A DNA stretch of 64,000 bases. Origin: Hordeum vulgare subsp. vulgare (taxonomy: Eukaryota > Streptophyta > Magnoliopsida > Poales > Poaceae). Positions 1-9,251 of the stretch are shown piece by piece. The notes under the pieces were generated by a model, which saw only the letters and a program-made list of their open reading frames with translations, was not told the DNA's origin and did no database searches. Each line of letters begins with the position of its first letter. Position 1 is the stretch's first letter. The stretch lies in NCBI RefSeq assembly GCF_904849725.1, contig NC_058522.1:454958844-455022843 (forward strand). Reading direction: 5' to 3'. A program made the translations under genes and the position numbers.

Positions 1-1091
1 TAGATACATAGAGTCACGGGCCAGGTGCTATGACTGCTACTATGCTCCCCAAACGGATTCAGGCCATCTGTACTTAGACCAAACCTTAAGTTTCTTGGGT
101 CACGTGCAAAGTCCTCGTACTTATTGTCGATGTTTCTCCACTGCGACCCATCAGCGGGTTGTCTCAGCATATCGTCTTCCTTACGGTCTTCTTTGTGCCA
201 TCGCAGCAACTTGGCATGCTCTTTGTTTCGGAACAAACGTTTCAACCGTGGTATTATAGGAGCATGCCACATCACCTTGGCAGGAACCCTCTTCCTGGGG
301 CGATCGTCGCCCTCAACATCACCAGGATCATCTCGCCTGATCTTATACCAAAATGCACCGCATACCGGGCAGGCATTTAAATTCTCGTGCTGACCGCGGT
401 AGAGGATGCAGTCATTGATGCATGCATGTATCTTATGCACTTCCAATCCTAGAGGGCAGACAACCTTCTTTGCTTCGTACATTCTCCAGGGCAGCACGTT
501 ATCTTTTGGAAGCATCTTCTTCATTATTTTCAGCAGCTTTTCAAATCCCTTGTCAGATATTCCATTCTCTGCCTTCCATTGCAGCAATTCCAGGGTGGTG
601 CCCAGCTTTTTCTGGCCATCTTCGCAATTTGGGTACAACAATTTTTTGTGATCTTCTAACATGCGCTCCAACTTCAACCTCTCGTTTTCACTTCCGCAGT
701 TTATCTGTTCTTCACGAATGACCTGACGAAGATCATCATCAGACTCATCAACAATGTCCTCAAGTTCAGGCTCGTCTTCCCCCATTTCAGTATCACCGTG
801 TTCACCGAACATAGGATAGTTATCATTATCCTCTTCTTCTTCATTGTCTTCCATTACAACCCCTCTTTCTCCGTGCTTGGTCCAACAAAAATAACTGGGC
901 ATGAATCCTTCTTGCAACAGGTGGGTGTGTATGGTTCTTGAGTTAGGGAAATTCCTCTTATTCTGGCATTTTTTACATGGACAAAAAATAAATTCATTCT
1001 GCCTGTTTTTCTCAGCCACATTGAGAAAACTATGCATGCCATTAAGGAATTCGGGACGACCTCGATCACTGTACATCCATTGCCGGTTCAT
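1..1091 (-). CDS. CACTA transposase (tnp2 type), 5' part, runs off the window
   Basis: Reading the minus strand from an ATG at 1091, just after a CAG splice-acceptor-like site, the frame stays open to the window edge. It begins with a plant transposase-associated zinc-finger-like domain (a CPCKKCQN motif about residue 40 followed by an HTHLLQ motif). An acidic linker follows, then the start of the tnp2 domain, including the STDGLNPFG segment that in this family holds the first catalytic aspartate. This is the only tnp2 5' region in the window without a stop or frameshift; CACTA-3 is also open to the same point but is deleted further on. The protein is expected to act in the nucleus, cutting at the element ends. 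Only about the first 363 residues are visible, so completeness is unknown. Confidence 0.85.
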   Translation of the reverse strand, partial: MNRQWMYSDRGRPEFLNGMHSFLNVAEKNRQNEFIFCPCKKCQNKRNFPNSRTIHTHLLQEGFMPSYFCWTKHGERGVVMEDNEEEEDNDNYPMFGEHGDTEMGEDEPELEDIVDESDDDLRQVIREEQINCGSENERLKLERMLEDHKKLLYPNCEDGQKKLGTTLELLQWKAENGISDKGFEKLLKIMKKMLPKDNVLPWRMYEAKKVVCPLGLEVHKIHACINDCILYRGQHENLNACPVCGAFWYKIRRDDPGDVEGDDRPRKRVPAKVMWHAPIIPRLKRLFRNKEHAKLLRWHKEDRKEDDMLRQPADGSQWRNIDNKYEDFARDPRNLRFGLSTDGLNPFGEHSSSHSTWPVTLCI

Positions 1092-1256
1092 CTGTATTAT
1101 ATAAATTTATCAAAAACCATTATGCTAAATCATCATGACTAAATTAATTAATTAATACAAAAAGTTCATCACACGTTAAAGCCAAAGTAGCGTAGTGACC
1201 ATACATATATAGTTCTCATAAAAATACACACTGAAACCAACCGTAAAAAACTCTCT

Positions 1257-1899
1257 CTAATTAATGCATTTAAAAACAACAACAAATGCGATCAAAATCG
1301 CAACAAAGGTAACAATTGACCCGACGGCATAATGATACCAAGCCTCTTTACTAATTGCATATTTTCTAATCTTTCTAATCTTCAGGCGCATTGCGTCCAT
1401 CTCGCTCTTGTGACCATCGACGACACCGGCAAGAACCTTTTCCAAGGTCATCTTCTCTCTTTCAGTTTTTTCCAACCTTTCTTCAGTTTTTTTCAATCTT
1501 TCTTTCAAGTCAACATTTTCTTGTTCAACTAAGTGTAACTTCTCAACAATAGGGTCGATTGGCATTTCCGGTTCCACTACCTCCTAGATAAAAATATCTA
1601 TGTCAAGTTGGTCGGCGTAATTAATTGTCATATAATCAGGAAATGAAAATATGTAGTTATAAAAGATAATATACCACATCCGAATCATAGACTGGACGAG
1701 GGCCAACGGGGACGGATATCAAAACCATGGCGCTATACATATAAAAAAAATCTTACACAATAAGAAAATTATATACAAGTAAATATGTAAATCATACAAA
1801 TCAAAATTTGTTTTGGTAAATAAAAACAATAGGCTCACCAAGGTTGTGTCGGTGACGGGGCGATCGACGGCGGTGAAGAAGGGGACAAGGCGCGCGACA
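1257..1899 (-). CDS. Small coiled-coil protein with C-terminal membrane anchor, carried by CACTA-1
   Basis: The main exon (about 1583-1257) encodes a heptad-like, Lys/Glu-rich coiled coil beginning PIVEKLHLVEQEN, then a basic stretch (RLKIRKIRK), then a hydrophobic C-terminal segment of about 20 residues ending FKCIN, with a stop at once after it. That is the layout of a tail-anchored membrane protein. Upstream, a likely exon at about 1731-1675 (ending YDSDV, donor GTATAT) joins in phase to the acceptor TAG at 1585. A further exon at about 1899-1839 has acceptor and donor GTGAGC; its start codon may be split by an intron. Splice sites are my inference. The gene lies between the subterminal repeats and tnp2, same strand. 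I know of no assigned function. The CACTA-3 copy has a 2-base loss in the coiled coil, and CACTA-2 lacks the gene. Confidence 0.55.
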
Positions 1900-2215
1900 C
1901 TAAAAAAAACCACAAATCATAATTAAATTTGAGCTCAAATTGCATATGTATACATAACAAATGATGAACTCTCTCTAGCTTAGGCATTTCATCAAACACC
2001 TAGCTAGCACAACAAAAATGAAATGAGCAAGAAAACGAGCAAAACATGCAATGCCGGAAGAGAGAATGTTGATGCTAACCGTAGGACCGATGGGTGCCAA
2101 CAATCTTGACAAATGGTGGAGAAAAATGGGGATGGATTAGAGCTCCCAAGAGGAAGGAAAGAGCAAAAATGGAGTTGAGCTCGAGCTGGAAAAACTGGAG
2201 CTGAGCTCGGAGTGG

Positions 2216-2221
2216 AATATA
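2216..2221 (-). promoter_or_regulatory. TATA-like box beside the CACTA-1 subterminal repeats
   Basis: The minus strand reads CCCTATATTCC immediately inward of the last ACCGGT repeat (about 2230). It is a plausible core promoter for the coiled-coil and transposase genes. The same site is present in CACTA-3 at 23487-23492. Confidence 0.4.
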
Positions 2222-2228
2222 GGGGAGG

Positions 2229-2515
2229 GCTTTAGGACCGGTTTGTGTTAAAAACCGGTGCTAAAGGGTCTGACAGCGGGGCCCCGCAGTTGCTGCAAAA
2301 ATGAGAAAAACTTTAGCACCGGTTTGTGATACAAACCGGTTCTAAAGGGTCTGTCCACTGGGCCCCCCTCCCTGCAGCAAACGGTCCAAAACCCTTTAGG
2401 ACCGGTTTGTGTTACAAACCGGTCCTAATGGCCTTGCGGCCATTTGCTGCAGGGAGGGGGCCCAGCGGACAGACCCTTTAGAACCGGTTTATATCCAATC
2501 CGGTTCCAATATGGT
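2229..2515. repeat. Subterminal inverted-repeat cluster of CACTA-1
   Basis: At least five pairs of the motif TTTAGNACCGGTTTGTG and its complement alternate in head-to-head orientation, each pair able to form a hairpin. In En/Spm-type elements such subterminal repeats are the binding sites of the accessory transposition protein. GC-rich spacers (CTGCAGGGAGGGGGCCC) separate them. Confidence 0.85.
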
Positions 2516-2543
2516 TGGCTCAATGCCCTGTTTTCTACTAGTG

Positions 2544-3131
2544 TCAGCCTCCTACGTCGACCGATCGAGATAAACTCGGGCTTAGCGGAGGACAAAAAAT
2601 CTGCTTCTGATGAACCCTAACCTGCTCGAGAGGAGGAGGCTTGAGGTAGCACAGATAAAACTTACGAGCAAAGGCCAAACGCGGAACGGGTAGCCCTCGC
2701 CGGACAGAAACGCAAACACCAGCGCTTCGCCAAGGAGGCGAACGCTTGCAGGTCAGTAACACTTGTTAATATCAGTGTTGTGGCCCCAATGAGTAAAACT
2801 GATGTAATCTGTGTGAAATTCGGCAATTAGGTCCTTAACAGACGTATTACTATTCCCAATTCCACATATATGTTGCAAACCAAACAATTTACGTTCACAT
2901 ACACGTTGCATATCGTTTACTGTCCAACTTTTGATGCAGTTTTTGTTCAGCGATCTGTGCTGAGTTTTTTTTCCAGCTGTGTTATCATGCCATTCAATAA
3001 TCCGTACCAAAATAAAAAAAGGAAAAAAAACAAACTTGATAGAATCAAAGAGATGATTTGGTGATAACTTTTTGAAGATCAATACTAGTGCTTCAATGGA
3101 CCCAAGTGATGTGTTTGTGATAGTTTCCGTA
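2544..3131. other. Segment between CACTA-1 and CACTA-2 with no recognisable gene
   Basis: About 590 bases of mixed composition. Short open frames are present but show no domain, splice context or similarity I recognise. The last three bases (GTA, 3129-3131) are the left target duplication of CACTA-2. Before that insertion this segment was contiguous with 13132 onward. Confidence 0.6.
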
Positions 3132-3144
3132 CACTAGTGGGGAC

Positions 3145-3345
3145 AGGGCCTATAGTCCCAGCCCGTAAGGGGCTTTAGTCCCGGTTCACCAACTGGGACC
3201 AAAGAGGCGGGACTAAAGGCCTAACCTTTAGTCCCGACCCTGTTCCAAGCCGGGACCAAAGGTGCTCCACGTAGGCGCCTCAGAGCGCCCTCAGGGGCAG
3301 GCCCTTTAGTCATGGGTCTTAACACGGACCGGGACTAAAGAGTTT
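3145..3345. repeat. Left subterminal repeats of CACTA-2
   Basis: Several copies of CTTTAGTCCCGG and its complement CCGGGACTAAAGG alternate here, including paired copies around short loops. Same motif as at the right end (12885-13110) and in the internal cluster (8245-8390). Confidence 0.88.
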
Positions 3346-3567
3346 CTGCAGATTTTGTTTATTTTAGGGTTTTAGGGTTTTAGGGTTTAGGTGTTCGGGA
3401 GATTAACGTGATGCCTCGTTTGGTGTTCGGGAATTAGTTTTCATATAATTCTAAATATACATGTTTATGCATATATATATATAAGATTAACTTATCTTAC
3501 AAACGAGCATATATATATACAATTAGATGGAGATATGAATTATCGGGACTAGAGCCCGTCTATTCAA

Positions 3568-6500
3568 TTACATGGACCAACACCAGTATTGGCCCCTAGC
3601 TACACTAAATCGTCCTTTGTCATCTATAGCTTCCGTCCTCAGAAAGGTCGCAAGCTCCTCTGCAACAGCAATCGCGCGTTGCTCTGGTAGGTACTTCTCC
3701 CTCATGGCCGTGTAATATACAAGAAGAGGAGATGAATATGAATATCAATCATGATAACAAAGAATGATGGGTAAAAATAGAGGTGTGAATGTTTATTGCT
3801 TACGTCGTATCTGTAATCCTTGTGCTCAGAGGTAAATGTGCGAATGGTCTCGCAAACATAGTATCCGCATAGATGCGTCCCCCGTGGCTGCTGATCGCAC
3901 TTTACAAGAATAGAATATATATAATCAAAATAATAATCTAGCATCATAAATGTATTGAAAATAGAAGTATATCATACTACTACTTACCTGAGCCGCTCTA
4001 AAGGTCAGCTTCTCATGCTCGATACCGGGAGTCACGCACTTGAACCGCTTCTAAACCCTGCCCGACAAGGAAAATGATTTGCTAAGTTTTTCATTAATTG
4101 ATATATCAGAAAATCATCGAAAGAGACCGATAGAGCGCAAGAATAGTTGAAATTACCCTTGGAGCATGTCCTGCAGGCTTTGGAACTGTTCCAAGGGTCT
4201 CGATAATGGGTCGAAGGCATCAACTCTTCCCTTATCAATTTGAATGTCTAACAGAATCCAATGGTAGCTGCACATGTATATATATATATGTGTGTGTGTG
4301 TGTCAGTAACTTATCAATTACATTTATAAGTGAATGGACACAACAGAGTAAAGACCCTCACTTGAAGTTGTATGAAAACAGTATGTGGTCACAGAAATTT
4401 TGATCTGTTAGAAACCTTAGAAGGTTTTCCTCCGTCTCCTTGGGTTTATCAGTTAGCGTCGCTATATGTATTTTGTCTGGGTCAATAAACCCAATATTTA
4501 GGATGTTCCTACTTTTACATTCCAGAATCTTCATTCTGCATAATAGATTACAAGTTATATGTAGACAATGAATTGAAATAACTAAACAAGTTATATGTAG
4601 ACAACGAATTGAAAAACTTACAGACAATAGCAACTCATAAGCGATTTGTCGAGGGCGTCGGCATTGTACATCTGGAAGAGTTCATCAAAGTCGATATGGA
4701 TGTCTTGGGGGGGTCGTAGTACTCCCGTGAGACACGCACCACGATCATCATTCTCCCATTCTTTGATTCACTTAAGTACCATGTATGCGAGTAACGCATA
4801 TTTGTTGGGAGATCATCAAACTTATCTTTGCTGACCAAAGGCGCTCCCATGACAAACTGTGGCTTAGGGGCTACCATAACCTTGGGTAACCTGTCGTCTT
4901 GGGAAGCCAGAACGTCTTCAACCGGGATACCCCATTCATCCGCCCACTTCTTTGCTAATTCCAAATCTTGCCCCTGCACCAGAGAGGGAACATTCTCGGG
5001 TAACACCCTGAAGGGTGGGATCGACTGTTTGGCCTGTTGTCCAAGATGAGGAACGCCTGATCTTTTTTTTCTTGTAGTTGAACTTGATTTGCTCCCACTT
5101 GCACTTGCACGTGATCTGCTCTTTTTCCCTTCCTTCTGCAATGTGCGTGTATAGTCATCAGGCTTATGGTGTAAGTCATACTGTGATGGAAGGGTCGTGA
5201 AGTATTTTGCATATGCTATTTGCTTCTCGGTGTATTCCGGGCGGGGCTCAGGTTCCTTCTTTTTCATCTGCGCATCATAATGTTCCTTTGCTATCGTGGC
5301 GTTTTCCTCGTCGGTACAATCATAAGGTCTGATAGGAAGATTAGCATGAGGTACCTTTGGGAGGGGCGACAGTTTGCGCTTTGGGGAGCTCCGTCGCTTA
5401 GAACTCATCGACGGAGCGTTCTTGCTGGCACGCTTCCGCTTAGTATCCTTAGCGGGCGGCGGCGGAGATGGACGACCCAAGTCCGGCGGCGGTGATCGAG
5501 ATGGACTCGTGTTGTGCTGGCCGTCGTCATGTGGAGGGCTTGGAGGTGATGGAGGTGTAGGTGACCTGCGACGACTCGGAGGCGGCGTTGTCCTTTGGGC
5601 CGAGCCTGCAAGCTTGATGTAGTTCTTGTCCCATAGGATGACTCCACCCAGTACTTCTCCGAGTGTCCTCTCATCTTCGGGTCCAGCTATGTCGAGCTCC
5701 ATATCATGAAACCCCGCCATGATTTCATCCACCCCAACTTTAGCAAAGCCAGCTGGAATCTCACAGCCATGCCAGCGTGCATCAGGGCCAGAAGGTAAAG
5801 CTTGTCCGACGGCCAACTTCATGGATATGTTCTTGAATTTCTGATGGAGTTCACATGATGTTGACTCCTTGATTCCATCCACGGGGTAGCCGGGACCGCC
5901 CTCTATCATTCTTCGTGCATCGTCGGGCGAGGCCTCAGATTCATCCACGCTGCTTTTCCGCTTCGATGGGGCGCCGGTAATATCGAGTGCAGGATCTTCC
6001 TGGCGCGCTACTCCTATAAGCTCATCAATCTGCTTCTGTTGCTCGTTAAGCCTAGCAAGCAACTGGTTGAACTTGTCATTCTCCTCATCCTGCTGTCGCT
6101 TCTTTGCTCTCGCTCGGCTTCTGTAAGTGTATTGGCCTCTGGCAAACACAAGCCATCACGGGTAAGAAGGACCGAAGCCTCGCGTTCATCCTCCATGTTC
6201 GTCATTGCCGAGGACCAGTGTGAGCAAATCTTTCTCTCTATCTGCAGTGAACTGTCTTTTTCCCTCCTTAATTTCTTTCACTATCTTTTTCCAATTCTAA
6301 GACCGTCACTACAGATGAGGTCCCCTGTTTCTTCGTCGTACGAACCACCATGCGCAAGGAACCAATTTCTTGCTCTCAATTCCCACTCATCACGGATGGG
6401 TTGAGGTATGATGCCTTTAGCTAGCAGATCTTGCTCTTTCTTATCCCACTTTGGGATGGCAGTCTCATAGCCCCTGGCCCCAGCGTGTGGTGATATTTCT

Positions 6501-7382
6501 TCTTGTCGGCATTTTTCTTGTTCTTTTCGGATAATGCCTTGGCATCTTCTGACTCCTTGTACTCTTGAAATGCCTTCCAATGATTCGCCTGCTTGGCTAG
6601 ATACCCCTCGAATACTGGCACTTTCTTTGTCTTCCGATAGTTTTTCCATAGCTTCTTCTTCCAGCTACGGAACAGTTCGGCCATCTTCTTTAGAGTCCAC
6701 TGTTTGACTTTGGCCCTCAGTTTTTTTTCGGTGTCTTCATTCTCACATTCTGGCAGGTTGAAATGTGACATGAGATCATTCCAAAGATTATCTTTGTACC
6801 TTTCGGCGACATAATCACTATCGGCTGCCCCTTTGCGCTTGTTCCACTCCCGAACGCTGATCGGGACGTGATCCCTAACGAGAACTCCGCATTGCTTCTT
6901 GAATGTGTTAGCAGCATTCTTAGGAAGCTTGGGTTCGCCAGTAGGCAATATCACCTCAAAGGTGTAATGCGTCCGTGCATCCAACTTTTTAGTCGGGCCT
7001 CGTTTCATAGCTTTGCTCGATGTGGAGGCCTAAGAGGGAGAAACATTCGTCAAATGAATGTATATGTATACAATATAGAGCTATCTCCAATATTTTTCAC
7101 ATATTACAAGTGATTGTCAAACTTCATATGTATACCTCGTCGGACTTTATTATTTCTCCATCGGCTTCTCCACCGGCTTCTCCATCATTGGAGCTATCAC
7201 CTTCTCCGTCATTGGCGCTATCTCCTGCCCCATCGGCTTCATCTTCGTGTAGGTCGACCTCCATTCCATCTCCGGAGGGGTTTTGATATCACGTTGGAGA
7301 TTCAGCTGGTTCAACGTCGGGGCCGTCTTTGATTATATCTTCGAGAAGTTCTTCCTCTTCGAGGTTCCTGATATGTGGATCC
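3568..7382 (-). pseudogene. Second gene of CACTA-2: Transposase_24 (Ptta/En/Spm) plus Ulp1-like C48 protease, broken
   Basis: The start ATG at 7382 opens an acidic exon to about 7136 (donor GTATAC). It has an in-frame TGA after ESPT. Exon 2 begins at 7029 and encodes KRGPTKK..., a QCGVLVRDHVP segment and a KKYHHTLG segment, the Transposase_24 (PF03004) layout. Reading it needs frame changes near 6475, near 6285 and again by about 6190. A Pro/Ser/Arg-rich linker runs to about 4750, and a run of seven G at 4707-4713 marks another frameshift just before the QMYNAD segment. Downstream exons hold a Ulp1-like cysteine protease core: catalytic His in YHWILL (about 4255), Asp in FDPLS (about 4205), Cys in LCGYYVCE (about 3875). 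The stop is TAA at 3570. In this family the first half is thought to bind subterminal repeats; the role of the protease is unsettled. Confidence 0.8.
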
Positions 7383-7429
7383 ATAGTTCTGCAAAAAACG
7401 GACATTTGATTAACTAATAAACTAACAAA

Positions 7430-7870
7430 CTATATATGATGCAAAATAATTCTATTTCTATTTGCAAATAAATTTTAACTAAATAATTCTAAGTAAAATA
7501 ATTCTATCTTTATTTGCAAATAAATTCTAACTAAATAATTCTAACTAAAATAATTATGTTTCTATTTTCAAATAAATTCTAACTAAATAATTCTAACTAA
7601 ATAATTCTAACTAAAATAATTCTAACAAAATAAATACTAACTAAAATATTTCTATATCTAACTATAACTATATCTAACTAAATTCTAACTCTAAAATAAT
7701 TCTTCTTCTTCTTCTTCTTCTTCTCCTTCTTCTTCTTCTTCTTCTTCTTCTTCTCCTTCTTCTTTTCGTTCTTCTTCTAATTATTTTCTTCTTTTCCTTT
7801 TTTCTTTTTCATTTTTTTCCTTCTGCGTTTCCTCTTTTTTCTTCTAACCTAACTAACTAACCTAATTAGC
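7430..7870. repeat. Low-complexity tracts upstream of the second gene of CACTA-2
   Basis: An A/T-rich tract built from repeated AAATAATTCTAACT-like units (about 7440-7690) is followed by a TTC trinucleotide microsatellite with CTCC interruptions (about 7700-7770) and a pyrimidine-rich stretch. It lies in the 5' untranslated or intronic part of the second gene. Confidence 0.8.
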
Positions 7871-7979
7871 CTAATAATCTAACCAAATAAACTAACTAAA
7901 TGACCCCATGTATAATAAAAAACTAACCTAATAAACTAACTAAAGTAATTAACTTTTTTAAAAAGAAAAAGAAGAAGCG

Positions 7980-8165
7980 GAACTCACCACGGTGGACGAC
8001 GGCAGGGGGCGGCGGCGGCGACGGTGGACGACGGTAGGGGGGCAGGGGGAGAAGCGGCAGGGGGCACGCGACAGGGGGCTCGCCGCGGGGGTGGGCTCTC
8101 GCGGGGAGGGGCTCGCCACGGGGGGGGGGGGGGGCGGTGTGCTGGGGGCGTGGCAGCCTGACGGC
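7980..8165. repeat. GC-rich leader region of CACTA-2 second gene
   Basis: G-rich on the plus strand, with GGCGGCGG runs and a run of twelve G near 8119. It sits between the TATA box at 8229 and the coding start at 7382, as the GC-rich tract in CACTA-3 sits before its second gene. Open frames through it are compositional. Confidence 0.7.
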
Positions 8166-8228
8166 GTCCTCGGAGACTCCTCGCACGCGAAACTGCTAAG
8201 TGCGAAGCGGCGGGGAAGAAAGGGCACC

Positions 8229-8235
8229 TTTTATA
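8229..8235 (-). promoter_or_regulatory. TATA box for the second gene of CACTA-2
   Basis: The minus strand reads GGTATAAAAGGTGCC. It lies ten bases downstream of the internal subterminal repeat cluster and about 850 bases before the coding start at 7382, with a GC-rich leader between. Strong match to a plant core promoter. Confidence 0.6.
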
Positions 8236-8244
8236 CCCCCGGAC

Positions 8245-8390
8245 CTTTAGTCCCGGGCGGTGGTTCAGGCCGGGACTAAAGGGGCCTTTAGTTCCGGTCT
8301 GAACCACCTCCCGGGACTAAAGGCCTCGGCGGCGGGTTTCCAGCCCCAGGTCCTTTAGTCCCAGTCAATGGTACGGGCCGGGACTAAAGG
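8245..8390. repeat. Internal cluster of subterminal-type repeats in CACTA-2
   Basis: Three head-to-head pairs of CTTTAGTCCCGG and CCGGGACTAAAGG occur more than 4.7 kb from either terminus, between the two genes and directly upstream of a TATA box. The same placement is found in CACTA-3 (19155-19315) with that element's own motif. Confidence 0.88.
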
Positions 8391-8455
8391 CCTATTTTCT
8401 GTTTTCTTATTTTATTTGTTTTTGCATATTTGAGAATATAAATAGTTATCTGTTT

Positions 8456-9175
8456 GCACATTTGAGAATTTGATAAAAACTATGAAAATGAGAAGTGTTT
8501 GAAATTGAATAAATAATTCAAAACTATTTTCTATTTTCAAAAGTAATTATTTTGACTATCCAAACTATTAACTATTTTGTTATTTTCAATTAAAAACTAT
8601 GTTTATTAAAATTCTTTTTGCATATTTGAGAATTTGACAAAACTATGAAAATGAAAAGTGTATGAAACAGAATAAATAATTCAAAACTATTTTCTGTTTT
8701 CAAAATTAATTATTTTGACTATCCAAACTATTAACTATTTTGTTATTTTCAATTAAAAACTATGTTTATTAAAAAAAAAATTGCATATTTGAGAATTTGA
8801 CAAAACTATGAAAATGAAAAGTGTTTGAAATTGAATAAATAATTTAAAACTATTTTCTATTTTCAAAATTAATTACTTTGACTATCCAAACTATTAACTA
8901 TTTTGTTATTTTCAATTAAAAACTATATTTATTAAAATTCTTTTTGCATATTTGAGAATTTGACATAACTATGAAAATGAAAAGTGTTTGAAATTGAATA
9001 AATAATTCAAAACTGTTTTCTATTTTCAAAATTAATTATTTTGACTATCCAAACTATTAACTATTTTGTTATTTTCAATTAAAAACTATGTTTATTAAAA
9101 TTCTTTTTGCATATTTGAGAATTTGACAAAACTATGATAATGAAAAGTGTTTGAAATTAAATAAATAATTCAAAA
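8456..9175. repeat. 163-bp tandem array in CACTA-2
   Basis: AT-rich units containing GCATATTTGAGAATTTGAC recur at 8456, 8620, 8783, 8946 and 9109, spacing 163-164 bases, about 4.4 copies with few differences. The array lies just 3' of the transposase gene, probably in its downstream region. Confidence 0.92.
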
Positions 9176-9251
9176 GTAAAAGGTTTAGTACATTCCATAC
9201 ATGCATTACATAAAAGGTTTAATACATTATTACATTATTGCACCAATATTC

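Larger units (their letters stand above)
1..2543 (-). mobile_element. CACTA-1: terminal part of a CACTA (DTC) DNA transposon, continues past window start
   Basis: The right end at 2543 reads ...CTACTAGTG, the complement of a CACTAGTAGAAAACAGGGC terminal inverted repeat. Inward of it are subterminal ACCGGTT-type repeats, then a small coiled-coil gene and the 5' part of a tnp2 transposase, all on the minus strand. Window position 1 corresponds to about 21274 in CACTA-3, and the two copies can be followed base for base to their ends with only scattered substitutions and tiny indels. The other end lies outside the window, so its target duplication cannot be checked; the base triplet after the end is TCA. 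Confidence 0.93.

Noticed and set aside
854..1069. Shadow frames with CxxC-like patterns opposite or out of phase with tnp2 (also 22127-22342 and 12333-12551)
   Set aside because: Explained by the real transposase frame; recur wherever tnp2 is present.
2610..2625. CCCTAACC near 2613 as a possible interstitial telomere repeat
   Set aside because: A single unit only; plant telomere repeats need several tandem copies.
7700..7770. TTC tract read as a poly-Ser/Phe or Lys/Glu coding region
   Set aside because: Simple microsatellite in a leader or intron with no flanking coding evidence.
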